A stretch of 11,137 nt of DNA, from assembly GCA_031278935.1 (NCBI GenBank), contig JAITJK010000020.1, forward strand, positions 1-11,137, in the 5' to 3' direction. The stretch comes from Spirochaetaceae bacterium (GTDB taxonomy: Bacteria; Spirochaetota; Spirochaetia; Treponematales; Breznakiellaceae). The notes below the pieces were generated by a model that was not told the DNA's origin, did no database searches, and worked only from the letters and a program-made list of their open reading frames with translations. The first letter of the stretch is position 1. Each line of letters opens with the position of its first letter. The translations under genes and the position numbers were made by a program. This document shows positions 1 to 5,858 of this stretch, piece after piece.

Positions 1-60
1 ACCGCTCTAAGTCCGCGGACCCTCAATATGCCTCCAGGGCAGATGGCAAATGGTGGTTGT

Positions 61-101
61 AGGAGGCGGGCTTGCGTGGTATTATGCCCCCATTATGTTA
101 G
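61..101 (+). promoter_or_regulatory. serS translation-start region with stranded Shine-Dalgarno and possible mini-ORF
   Basis: A consensus AGGAGG lies at 61-66, 28 bases before the preferred serS ATG at 95. It is ideally spaced (5 bases) from a TTG at 72 that would open a 9-codon frame ending in TAG at 99-101, overlapping the first codons of serS. This could be a leader frame that feeds ribosomes to serS by termination-reinitiation, or the spacing may be chance. What is seen is the motif and the frame; the coupling is inference. Confidence 0.25.
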
Positions 102-1381
102 ATTATCGTTTCATCCTAGAGCATCTTCCCGAGGTGAAGCAAAATATCGCTAACCGGTATATGAAAGCCGATGCGGATAAAGTCGCCGCCCTTTTTACCA
201 AACGAACGGAACTCGCCAAAATGGTGCAATCCCTCCAGCAGCAGCGGAACGCCAACGCCGCCGCCATGAAAAGCCCCCAGGACGCGGAAAACCGAAAGGC
301 CCTAATCGAGGAAGGAAAAAAACTCAAAGACAGCATCGCTGCAGCGGAAGAATCTCTGGCCCAGACGGAGCGAGACCTCCATGCCGAGGGCCGACGGATT
401 CCCAACATGGCCCATCCTGCAGCTCCGGTGGGGAAAGAAGATAAGGATAACCTGGAAGTAAAACGGGTGGGAATGCCGGGGACCTTTGATTTTGCCCCTC
501 GGGACCACGTACAATTGGGGCAGGACTTGGATATCCTCGACTTCGATGCGGGAACCAAAGTTGCCGGGACGAAATTCTACTACCTGAAAAACGAAGGGGT
601 CTTTCTAGAACTGGGCCTTATCCGCTATGCCTTGGACCTGCTCAAACACAAGGGCTTTACCCTCTATATGACCCCGGATATTGCCAAAGAGGAAATCCTC
701 GAAGGTACGGGTTTTAACCCCCGGGGGGATGAATCCAACGTGTATACCCTGGAAGGGGAAGGGACGTGCCTGGTGGGGACTGCGGAGATTACCCTGGGGG
801 GCTACTATGCCGACAGGATCCTCCCTAAAGAGCGCCTGCCCCTGCGGATGGCGGGCCTTTCCCACTGCTTTCGTCGAGAAGCCGGGGCGGCGGGGCAGTT
901 TTCTAAAGGCTTATATCGGGTGCATCAGTTTACCAAGGTGGAAATGTTTATCTTTTGCCAGCCCGACGAGTCGGAGGCCTTACACGAAGAACTGCGCACG
1001 GTGGAAGAGGAAATTTTTGCGGGTCTCGAGATTCCCTTCCGGGTGGTGGATACCTGTACCGGCGACCTGGGCGCTCCGGCATACCGCAAGTGGGACCTGG
1101 AAGCCTGGATGCCCGGCAGGGGCGACTGGGGGGAGGTAACTTCCACCTCCAACTGTACGGATTATCAGGCCCGCAGGCTGAATATCCGGTACAAGGACGA
1201 AACCGGGAAAAACCGCTTCGTCCACATGCTGAACGGAACCGCCCTGGCGGTGTCCCGGGCTATCATCGCACTTCTTGAAAACTTTCAGCAAGCCGACGGT
1301 TCGGTTTGCCTTCCCAAGGCCCTGGCTCCCTATTGCGGGTTCGAGAGGATCCCCAGCCGGTCAAAAGCCATCACCCCATAG
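95..1381 (+). CDS. serS: Seryl-tRNA synthetase (class II)
   Basis: Cytoplasmic enzyme that activates serine with ATP and charges tRNA-Ser (and tRNA-Sec where present). The protein is 428 residues, the usual bacterial length. It starts with the family-typical MLDYRFILEH, followed by a charged, Gln/Lys/Glu-rich N-terminal helical arm (about residues 27-105) that in this family grips the tRNA long variable arm. Class II motif 2 is seen near residue 259 (FRREAGAAGQ, then GLYRVHQFTKVEMF), and motif 3 near residue 379 (LNGTALAVSR, then ENFQQADGSV and LPKALAPY). The frame stays open upstream to an ATG at 50, but the added 15 residues have no counterpart in the family, so position 95 is preferred. 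No good Shine-Dalgarno sits directly in front of 95; an AGGAGG lies at 61-66, too far away. The last 21 bases overlap the 3' end of the convergent tatD gene. Confidence 0.96.
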   Translation: MLDYRFILEHLPEVKQNIANRYMKADADKVAALFTKRTELAKMVQSLQQQRNANAAAMKSPQDAENRKALIEEGKKLKDSIAAAEESLAQTERDLHAEGRRIPNMAHPAAPVGKEDKDNLEVKRVGMPGTFDFAPRDHVQLGQDLDILDFDAGTKVAGTKFYYLKNEGVFLELGLIRYALDLLKHKGFTLYMTPDIAKEEILEGTGFNPRGDESNVYTLEGEGTCLVGTAEITLGGYYADRILPKERLPLRMAGLSHCFRREAGAAGQFSKGLYRVHQFTKVEMFIFCQPDESEALHEELRTVEEEIFAGLEIPFRVVDTCTGDLGAPAYRKWDLEAWMPGRGDWGEVTSTSNCTDYQARRLNIRYKDETGKNRFVHMLNGTALAVSRAIIALLENFQQADGSVCLPKALAPYCGFERIPSRSKAITP

Positions 1382-2149
1382 GGCCCTGGCATTCTCGATA
1401 AGCGCTTCCTGTAAGGTCTCCAGGGGTATCCCGCGTAACGCTGCGGCAAGGCGGTAGGTTTCCACCACCATGCCCGGTTCCGAGGGCTTGCCTCGAAACG
1501 GCTCTGGCGCAAGGTACGGGGCGTCGGTCTCCAAGAGGAGCCGGTCCAAGGGAACAAAGCCCAGAGCCTCCCGCAACGGGGAGGCATTTTTGTAGGTTAG
1601 GGTACCCGCAAAGGAAAGGTAATAGCCCAGGGATAGCAGGGCCCGGGCCTCATCCACGCCGTAGGAAAAACAATGGATCACCCCCCGGACCGCAGGATAG
1701 CGGGAGAGGACCTCTAGGGTTGCCATGGCGGCTTTCCGGGAATGGATGATGATGGGAAGCCCGATCCTTTGGGCCAAGTCAAACTGTAGCTCCAGCAGTT
1801 CCCGTTCCCCCGTAAGGTCCCCGCCAGTTTCTTCCCGGTTATGATGCCGGTCCAGCCCGCATTCACCGACAGCAATGAGCCGACCCGGCGGCGCGGCGCG
1901 GATATGGCGCTCTAAACAGGGGATCAGGGTCTGTCGATGGGTAATGGCTTCCTTGGAAGGCCATATACCGGCGCTAAACCGGACCTCCGCAAAACCGCCA
2001 AAGGCCGCAAGCCGGAGCGGCAGGTCTTCCGCTTGGGTACCCACATCAATAATCCCCCGGAATCCTTGTCGAAACAGCGCGGCGATCCGCCCCTCCTGGG
2101 AAGGGAGCATGGAGAGGTGGGCGTGGGTATCGAGAAAAGCTCCGCTCAT
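1361..2149 (-). CDS. tatD: TatD family metal-dependent DNase
   Basis: A 262-residue amidohydrolase-fold TIM-barrel protein, the usual length for the TatD/YcfH/YabD family. These are cytoplasmic divalent-metal nucleases, with 3'-5' exonuclease activity in the best-studied members. Metal ligands are recognisable in order: DTHAHL (His9, His11), VGECGLDRHHN (Glu96), IIIHSRKA (His136), GVIHCFS (His159) and LLLETDAPYLAP (Asp209). The family C-terminal RGKPSEP stretch follows at residues 219-225. Two motifs differ from the common form: GIWPSKEA stands where GxHP is usual, and HCFSYGVDEA where HCFSG is usual; neither removes a metal ligand. The start ATG lies 3 bases after the moxR stop and has no strong Shine-Dalgarno of its own, which suggests translational coupling. 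It is last in a minus-strand operon and its 3' end overlaps serS by 21 bases. The specific paralogue cannot be settled from sequence alone. Confidence 0.93.
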   Translation of the reverse strand: MSGAFLDTHAHLSMLPSQEGRIAALFRQGFRGIIDVGTQAEDLPLRLAAFGGFAEVRFSAGIWPSKEAITHRQTLIPCLERHIRAAPPGRLIAVGECGLDRHHNREETGGDLTGERELLELQFDLAQRIGLPIIIHSRKAAMATLEVLSRYPAVRGVIHCFSYGVDEARALLSLGYYLSFAGTLTYKNASPLREALGFVPLDRLLLETDAPYLAPEPFRGKPSEPGMVVETYRLAAALRGIPLETLQEALIENARALWGDGF

Positions 2150-2152
2150 GGC

Positions 2153-3247
2153 TTAGGGCACCGGCGCCAGGGTGAGCAGCCGGGCAATGATCGCATCCCG
2201 ATCAAGGCCTTCGGCCTCGGCTTCATAGGAAAGGACGATGCGATGCCGTAACACCGGCAAGGCTGCGGCCTTCACGTCCTCAGGGCTCACAAAGGAACGG
2301 CCCGCAAACAGGGCGCGGATGCGGGAACACCGGTACAGGGCAATAGACGCCCGGGGAGAGGCCCCAAAGGCGATATACCGGTACAAGTCCTCCCGGAGGG
2401 CTTTCTCCATTCCCTCTGCCGAAACCTTGCCGGGGGCGGTGCGGTACGGCGGGGTTTTGGGCGCTGGAGTCGCAGGAATCGAGGCCCCAGGTCTTGAGGC
2501 CGCCACCAGAGAGACTAGGTAGGCGATCATCTGTTCGTCCATAAAGACGGCATCCGCTGCAGCCCGCAGTTGGGCTAAAGCTACCGAGTCTAACACCGGC
2601 TGTACGGAGGGCCCGTGTTCACCGGTTTTAAGGCTCCAGGCTTTCGCGGAAGCGGTCATCTTGAGGATTTGGATTTCTTCTTCCGTACTGGGATAGCGAA
2701 TCAGCAGTTTCAGGAGAAAACGGTCCAGTTCCGCCTCCGGGAGGGCATAGGTTCCTTCCTGTTCAATGGGGTTCTGCGTGGCTAATACCAAAAAGGGTTC
2801 CGGCAAAGGGTAGCTGGTCTCTCCAATGGTAACCTGTCCTTCTTCCATGGCCTCAAGCAGTGCGGATTGGACCTTGGCCGGCGCACGGTTGATCTCATCC
2901 GCTAGGATCACTTGGGCAAAAACTGGACCCCGGCGGACCGAGAAGGTTCCTGACCCCTGTTCCCACACTAAAGTCCCGGTAAGATCCGCCGGGAGCAGAT
3001 CCGGAGTAAACTGAATCCGCTTAAACGAAAGCCCGGTAATATCCGCAAGACTCTTCACCGCCAAGGTCTTGGCAAGGCCTGGAACTCCCTCAAGAAGGAT
3101 ATGCCCTCCAGCAATCAAGGCCATGAGCAGGCCTTCCACCATCTCCTGCTGCCCCACAATGCGTTTGGCTAATTCCCGTTTACCAGCCTCTAGGATTTCC
3201 GCCGCCTCCCGGAACAGCCGGTCCTCCCTATCGAGAACAGGGCTCAT
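2153..3247 (-). CDS. MoxR-type AAA+ ATPase
   Basis: A 364-residue AAA+ ATPase of the MoxR subfamily, proteins that act as chaperones or co-factor inserters, usually for a von Willebrand A protein encoded next door. Seen in order: Walker A GVPGLAKT (54-61), the MoxR-typical FKRIQFTPDLLPADLTGT (75-92), Walker B VILADEINR (113-121), sensor 1 LATQNP (155-160), arginine-finger region ELDRF (173-177), sensor 2 GASPRASIAL (295-304), and the lid motif PEDVKA then VLRHRI. Family members are usually around 320-340 residues. The excess lies in a Pro/Ala/Lys-rich insert at about 252-289 between ASRPGA and YRYIAFGASPRA. The ATG is 6 bases after the upstream gene's stop. There is no DUF58/vWA gene within this window; the immediate partners are a secreted TPR protein and a small membrane protein, while tatD follows 3 bases downstream. 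The ATPase call is secure; the client is unknown. Confidence 0.95.
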   Translation of the reverse strand: MSPVLDREDRLFREAAEILEAGKRELAKRIVGQQEMVEGLLMALIAGGHILLEGVPGLAKTLAVKSLADITGLSFKRIQFTPDLLPADLTGTLVWEQGSGTFSVRRGPVFAQVILADEINRAPAKVQSALLEAMEEGQVTIGETSYPLPEPFLVLATQNPIEQEGTYALPEAELDRFLLKLLIRYPSTEEEIQILKMTASAKAWSLKTGEHGPSVQPVLDSVALAQLRAAADAVFMDEQMIAYLVSLVAASRPGASIPATPAPKTPPYRTAPGKVSAEGMEKALREDLYRYIAFGASPRASIALYRCSRIRALFAGRSFVSPEDVKAAALPVLRHRIVLSYEAEAEGLDRDAIIARLLTLAPVP

Positions 3248-3253
3248 CGGCCC

Positions 3254-4540
3254 CTACTGAATCGTAACATAATAGCGCTCCAGGTAGGCGATCCGCCGCC
3301 GGGCGTCGTTACCCCGAAGACTTTGGGGGTATTCCCGGATCAGCCGGTAGTAATATTCCAGGGCGGAACGAATATCGCGGTTGGGACTGGCCGCTTCTAG
3401 GCACTGGCCGTAGAGCCACCAGGCTTCGTCGGTCCCCGCAGGATACTGCTCCCGGAAGCGATCCAGCGATGCAAGGGCCTGGGGAAACTCCCCTGCGCTA
3501 TAAGCATCCCGGGCTTGCTGCACGTAATCCACGCTGAGTTGGGGATCCGGGAGCGTTTCCGGAACGCTTACCGCCGTGGGAGTCGGTTCCATAAGGGGTC
3601 GGGAAACCGCAGGGCCAGGGGTCGAGGTCTCGGCGGCTTCGCCCGGCAGACTAGGCCAGCGGGGTTCAGCAATCACCCGGTCCGGATGACTGGGGAGAGA
3701 AACCCGGCCCTGCTCAAGAATCGGGTTTACCTGTACCTGAACCGCGTCGTTGACAATGTAATCCTCAATAAAGTCTTGTTTATAGAAGGTAAGCGTATAG
3801 GTTCCACTCGCTTCGGTTCGGAATACAAAGGTCTGACCATCTTTTTCCAGGTATCGGGAATGATAGGCGATACCCGGCTTAGATTGCTGTTCCCCCAGAT
3901 ACACCCACCCGGTTCCCCGGAAAGGAATCTCTACCAGTTGCCCCAAGAGAGCTTCAACCTGCCGAGAATAAGTGGCCTTGGGGGGCTCTTCCACTTGAAA
4001 GACCGGAACCACCGGTGAAATCGGAGCTTCTCGCGGGGAACTCGTCTCCGGAGGAAGGACTTGACGGCCTAGGGGAGGAGCCGGTTTCGTTTCCGCAGGC
4101 CTAATAAAGGCCGGTGGTTCTGGCTTGGGCGCCCCTTCCGGCACTGCGGGAGGGTCTTGTACCGTTGCCGGGGGCTCTGCTTCAGGCAGATGAAAGGACC
4201 GCACCGTGATGATAGAACCCGACGGCGCGGGTGGCGTGGGTTCCGGTAGAGCCACCGGCGCTACTTCCTGCGAGGAGTTCTGGGGCGCTGTCAGGGGAAC
4301 CGAAACCGAGGGAACCTGCTCCGTCGAAGGAGCCCTATTCCCTGAAGTCGCTTCCCGGTTCCGGGACGAAGGCTGAGGGATGAAAAAAGGCGTACCAGAA
4401 TCTCCGGTTTCCGCCGCCAGAACGGTAGCCCCCCCCCCTAACTCCAGGTCTTCGCCGAAAAGAAGCCCCGTCCCTGCCCGGGCAAGGAGCAACACCGCCG
4501 CTACAAAAAGGTGAATACCCTGGCATCTCGTTAATTTCAT
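3254..4540 (-). CDS. Secreted proline-rich protein with C-terminal TPR region
   Basis: A 428-residue protein without a recognised named family. An N-terminal signal peptide or anchor is visible (Lys3/Arg5, then hydrophobic LFVAAVLLLA at 11-20). A long Pro/Ala/Glu/Ser-rich, probably disordered stretch covers about 45-190. A compact domain rich in aromatic and beta-forming residues follows at 190-275 (GTGWVYLGEQ, FRTEASGTYTLTFYKQDF), then a second Pro-rich linker to about 335. The C-terminus (337-425) has helical repeat character: QQARDAYSAGEFPQALASL, then REQYPAG, ALEYYYRLIREYPQS, DARRRIAYLERYY. That pattern is TPR or YbgF/BamD-like. The layout suggests an exported periplasmic or surface protein whose linker spans the envelope and whose TPR binds a partner. 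Its ATG overlaps the stop of the upstream membrane protein by 4 bases (ATGA), and moxR follows after 6 bases, so all three are probably made together. Function beyond this is unknown. Confidence 0.85.
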   Translation of the reverse strand: MKLTRCQGIHLFVAAVLLLARAGTGLLFGEDLELGGGATVLAAETGDSGTPFFIPQPSSRNREATSGNRAPSTEQVPSVSVPLTAPQNSSQEVAPVALPEPTPPAPSGSIITVRSFHLPEAEPPATVQDPPAVPEGAPKPEPPAFIRPAETKPAPPLGRQVLPPETSSPREAPISPVVPVFQVEEPPKATYSRQVEALLGQLVEIPFRGTGWVYLGEQQSKPGIAYHSRYLEKDGQTFVFRTEASGTYTLTFYKQDFIEDYIVNDAVQVQVNPILEQGRVSLPSHPDRVIAEPRWPSLPGEAAETSTPGPAVSRPLMEPTPTAVSVPETLPDPQLSVDYVQQARDAYSAGEFPQALASLDRFREQYPAGTDEAWWLYGQCLEAASPNRDIRSALEYYYRLIREYPQSLRGNDARRRIAYLERYYVTIQ

Positions 4541-4992
4541 GGAACCCCTTCCAAGAATGCATCAATCGTTACTTTTATCCGCTCTTGCCACCATTCAGGA
4601 TCATCCTGCAAGGGATCCGTCCAAAAGGGACGGACTTCTTCCGCAGTCCAGGGGTTCCGGGGTTCCCGGTTTAAAAGTACCTCTGGGAGAAAATCCGGTT
4701 CATCCGGCAGAAACACGTCTTCCGGCGCAATGGATAAGGGCTTAAAATCATTATTTAATGTTCGGGATAAATCCTCTGGGATATTAGCCTTATCACGAGC
4801 CAGAAGGAAGATGAACAGTCCCGTAAGGCAGACGAACAGGAAGGAAAGCAAGCCTAAACACAACAAGCGGCTTTGCCGGCTTTGCAGCGCCCGCTCCATA
4901 AGGCGCCGTGGAGCAGCGCAGAAGGATAGAAGGGGCAAAACCGGTAAACCGGGGAAGCGGGGAAGTCGGGGAAGTCGTGACCATAGTGCCAT
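4537..4992 (-). CDS. Small single-pass membrane protein of unknown function
   Basis: A 151-residue hypothetical protein and the first gene of the minus-strand operon. One clear membrane segment is seen at about 43-65 (LLCLGLLSFLFVCLTGLFIF), preceded by Arg-rich residues and followed by an acidic, Trp/Pro-rich outer part (PRNPWTAEEVRPFW, DDPEWWQERIK). This indicates an N-in, C-out anchor. The first 31 residues are low-complexity Leu-Pro-Arg (RLPRLPRFPGLPVLPLL) encoded over a short DNA repeat, which is unusual. A second ATG at 4899 would give a tidier 120-residue protein (MERALQSRQS and then the membrane segment). The ATG at 4992 has almost no leader after the best -10 candidate. Neither start has a good Shine-Dalgarno, so the start is uncertain. 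The stop overlaps the next gene by 4 bases, so a shared role with the TPR protein and MoxR is likely. Confidence 0.7.
   Translation of the reverse strand: MALWSRLPRLPRFPGLPVLPLLSFCAAPRRLMERALQSRQSRLLCLGLLSFLFVCLTGLFIFLLARDKANIPEDLSRTLNNDFKPLSIAPEDVFLPDEPDFLPEVLLNREPRNPWTAEEVRPFWTDPLQDDPEWWQERIKVTIDAFLEGVP
4950..4974. repeat. Short tandem repeat, three copies of CGGGGAAG
   Basis: CGGGGAAG occurs at 4950-4957, 4958-4965 and 4967-4974. The repeat lies inside the 5' end of the small membrane protein gene and produces its Leu-Pro/Phe-Pro-rich N-terminus. Gain or loss of one 8-base unit would shift the frame if translation starts at 4992. Confidence 0.7.
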
Positions 4993-4998
4993 ATCTTT

Positions 4999-5027
4999 AA
5001 TATACCCAAAAACACCGACTTATGCAG
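4999..5027 (-). promoter_or_regulatory. Candidate promoter of the membrane protein-TPR-moxR-tatD operon
   Basis: On the minus strand a -10-like TATATT (5004 to 4999) stands in the divergent gap. The -35 at 17-base spacing (CTGCAT, 5027-5022) is poor. Predicted transcription would begin close to 4992, giving a leaderless message if the ATG at 4992 is used, or a leader of about 90 bases if 4899 is used. Confidence 0.35.
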
Positions 5028-5034
5028 CATACTG

Positions 5035-5064
5035 TTGACCTTGGGTAAACGGATTGGGTAGGAT
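5035..5064 (+). promoter_or_regulatory. Candidate sigma-70 promoter of the GntR/RCK_C regulator
   Basis: TTGACC (5035-5040, 5 of 6 to consensus) is followed after 18 bases by TAGGAT (5059-5064, 4 of 6). Transcription would start near 5071. This places the earlier possible starts (TTG 5054, ATG 5063) upstream of the message and supports ATG 5108 as the start codon. Confidence 0.45.
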
Positions 5065-5107
5065 GAACCACCCCGAGGGAGGCCGGGAAGGAAAGCGCTG
5101 GGTACTC

Positions 5108-5734
5108 ATGAGAGAAGAACAAAAAGGTACGACGTCTGCGTACCAGCAGATCGCCCTGGATATTGCCCAAGATATTGTCCAAGGGAAATACGTGCAAGGG
5201 CAAAAACTCTTTGGCCGCTCGGTGCTGGCTTCCTACTATCACGTTTCGTCGGAAACTATCCGTAAAGCCGTGTTCATCCTGAAGGATCTGGGGATATTGG
5301 ATACGGAACAAGGCAGCGGCATTGAGGTCTTATCCCTTGAGAAAGCCCGGGACTTTATTGATCGGTATACTGAAGTGGAAAAAATCACTGCGGCCAAGCA
5401 GGAGATTATGCGTTGGGCCACCCGGCAGGCCGAGGAGACCGAGGCATTGATGGATAAGATTCGGGTGGTGATCTATACGGCGGAACGGCTGAAAACGCTC
5501 CATCCCTTCACCCCTTATGCAATTACCGTTACCGAAGACTCCGCAGCCCTGGGCAAAACCATACAGGACCTGCGGTTTTGGCAGAATACCGGCGCCACCA
5601 TCATCGCCATCCGCCGGGGAGGCGCCATGCTGCTCTCCCCGGGCCCCTTGGCCACCTTCTGCAAAGACGACGTGGTCTATATTATCGGGACCGACCGGTC
5701 CTATACGGCTTCCCTCAAACTAGTATGCGGCTGA
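5108..5734 (+). CDS. GntR-family regulator with C-terminal RCK_C (TrkA-C) domain, BusR-like
   Basis: A 208-residue transcription regulator. The N-terminus is a GntR-type winged helix (about 10-76): YQQIALDIAQDIVQGKYVQG, then the recognition-helix region YHVSSETIRKAVFILKDLGI and a wing with EQGSGIEV. A charged helical stretch (77-130) probably dimerises. The C-terminus (136-205) is an RCK_C domain: YAITVTEDSAALGKTIQDL, then GATIIAIRRGG and FCKDDVVYIIG. This order of domains is that of BusR, the Firmicute repressor that binds c-di-AMP through RCK_C and shuts off the betaine transporter genes. The gene stands 124 bases upstream of an Opu-type betaine transporter on the same strand, which supports the same role here. 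Start 5108 is chosen for the family length, the purine-rich GGAAGGAAAG at 5086-5095 and the promoter position; ATG 5063 is the alternative. Domain calls are secure; ligand and target are inferred. Confidence 0.9.
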   Translation: MREEQKGTTSAYQQIALDIAQDIVQGKYVQGQKLFGRSVLASYYHVSSETIRKAVFILKDLGILDTEQGSGIEVLSLEKARDFIDRYTEVEKITAAKQEIMRWATRQAEETEALMDKIRVVIYTAERLKTLHPFTPYAITVTEDSAALGKTIQDLRFWQNTGATIIAIRRGGAMLLSPGPLATFCKDDVVYIIGTDRSYTASLKLVCG

Positions 5735-5768
5735 GGGTGCTCGGCCCTTGCGAAAAAAAACAAAAATA

Positions 5769-5811
5769 TTGACGAATCCTTGGTATTTTTCCTATTTTTT
5801 TATATTATTAT
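5769..5811 (+). promoter_or_regulatory. AT-rich promoter region of the osmolyte transporter operon
   Basis: Two overlapping promoter candidates are visible. One is TTGGTA (5780-5785), 17 bases, TATTAT (5803-5808; 5 of 6). The other is TTGACG (5769-5774; 5 of 6), 18 bases, TATTTT (5793-5798). The stretch is strikingly AT-rich compared with the surrounding genes. It gives the transporter genes their own start in addition to any read-through from the regulator, for which no clear terminator is seen. Confidence 0.55.
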
Positions 5812-5815
5812 AGAT

Positions 5816-5847
5816 AGCAACCTCTCTCTCTATACCGGGTTGTTGCT
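5816..5847 (+). promoter_or_regulatory. Inverted repeat in the transporter leader, candidate operator
   Basis: AGCAAC (5816-5821) and GTTGCT (5842-5847) form a perfect 6-base inverted repeat 20 bases apart. They lie immediately downstream of the predicted transcription start and around a CT-dinucleotide tract (5822-5830). Position fits a repressor site for the upstream regulator or a weak RNA hairpin; no BusR consensus was matched. Confidence 0.3.
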
Positions 5848-5858
5848 TTTGAGGAACC

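Noticed and set aside
11..20. Palindrome GTCCGCGGAC near the window edge
   Set aside because: Ten bases in GC-rich DNA, with no context visible to the left; it may be chance.
50..94. Longer serS reading frame starting at ATG 50
   Set aside because: The extra 15 residues (MVVVGGGLAWYYAPI) do not fit the family N-terminus, which begins MLDxxF/L; no Shine-Dalgarno precedes position 50.
681..1139. A 152-codon frame overlapping serS on the same strand
   Set aside because: It is a shadow of serS in another frame, rich in Arg, Trp and Pro, and serS motifs are unmistakable here.
3515..4018. A 167-codon plus-strand frame opposite the TPR protein gene
   Set aside because: It lies entirely antisense to a gene with a signal peptide, clear domains and operon overlap; its own protein is Arg/Gly-rich with no recognisable motif.
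5733..5770. Terminator after the GntR/RCK_C gene
   Set aside because: Only a 4-5 pair stem (AGGG with CCCT) followed on the plus strand by an A run, not a T run, so read-through into the transporter is at least as likely.
5822..5830. CT-dinucleotide tract as a phase-variable repeat
   Set aside because: Only about four units and in the leader, not in a coding frame; too short to claim slippage.
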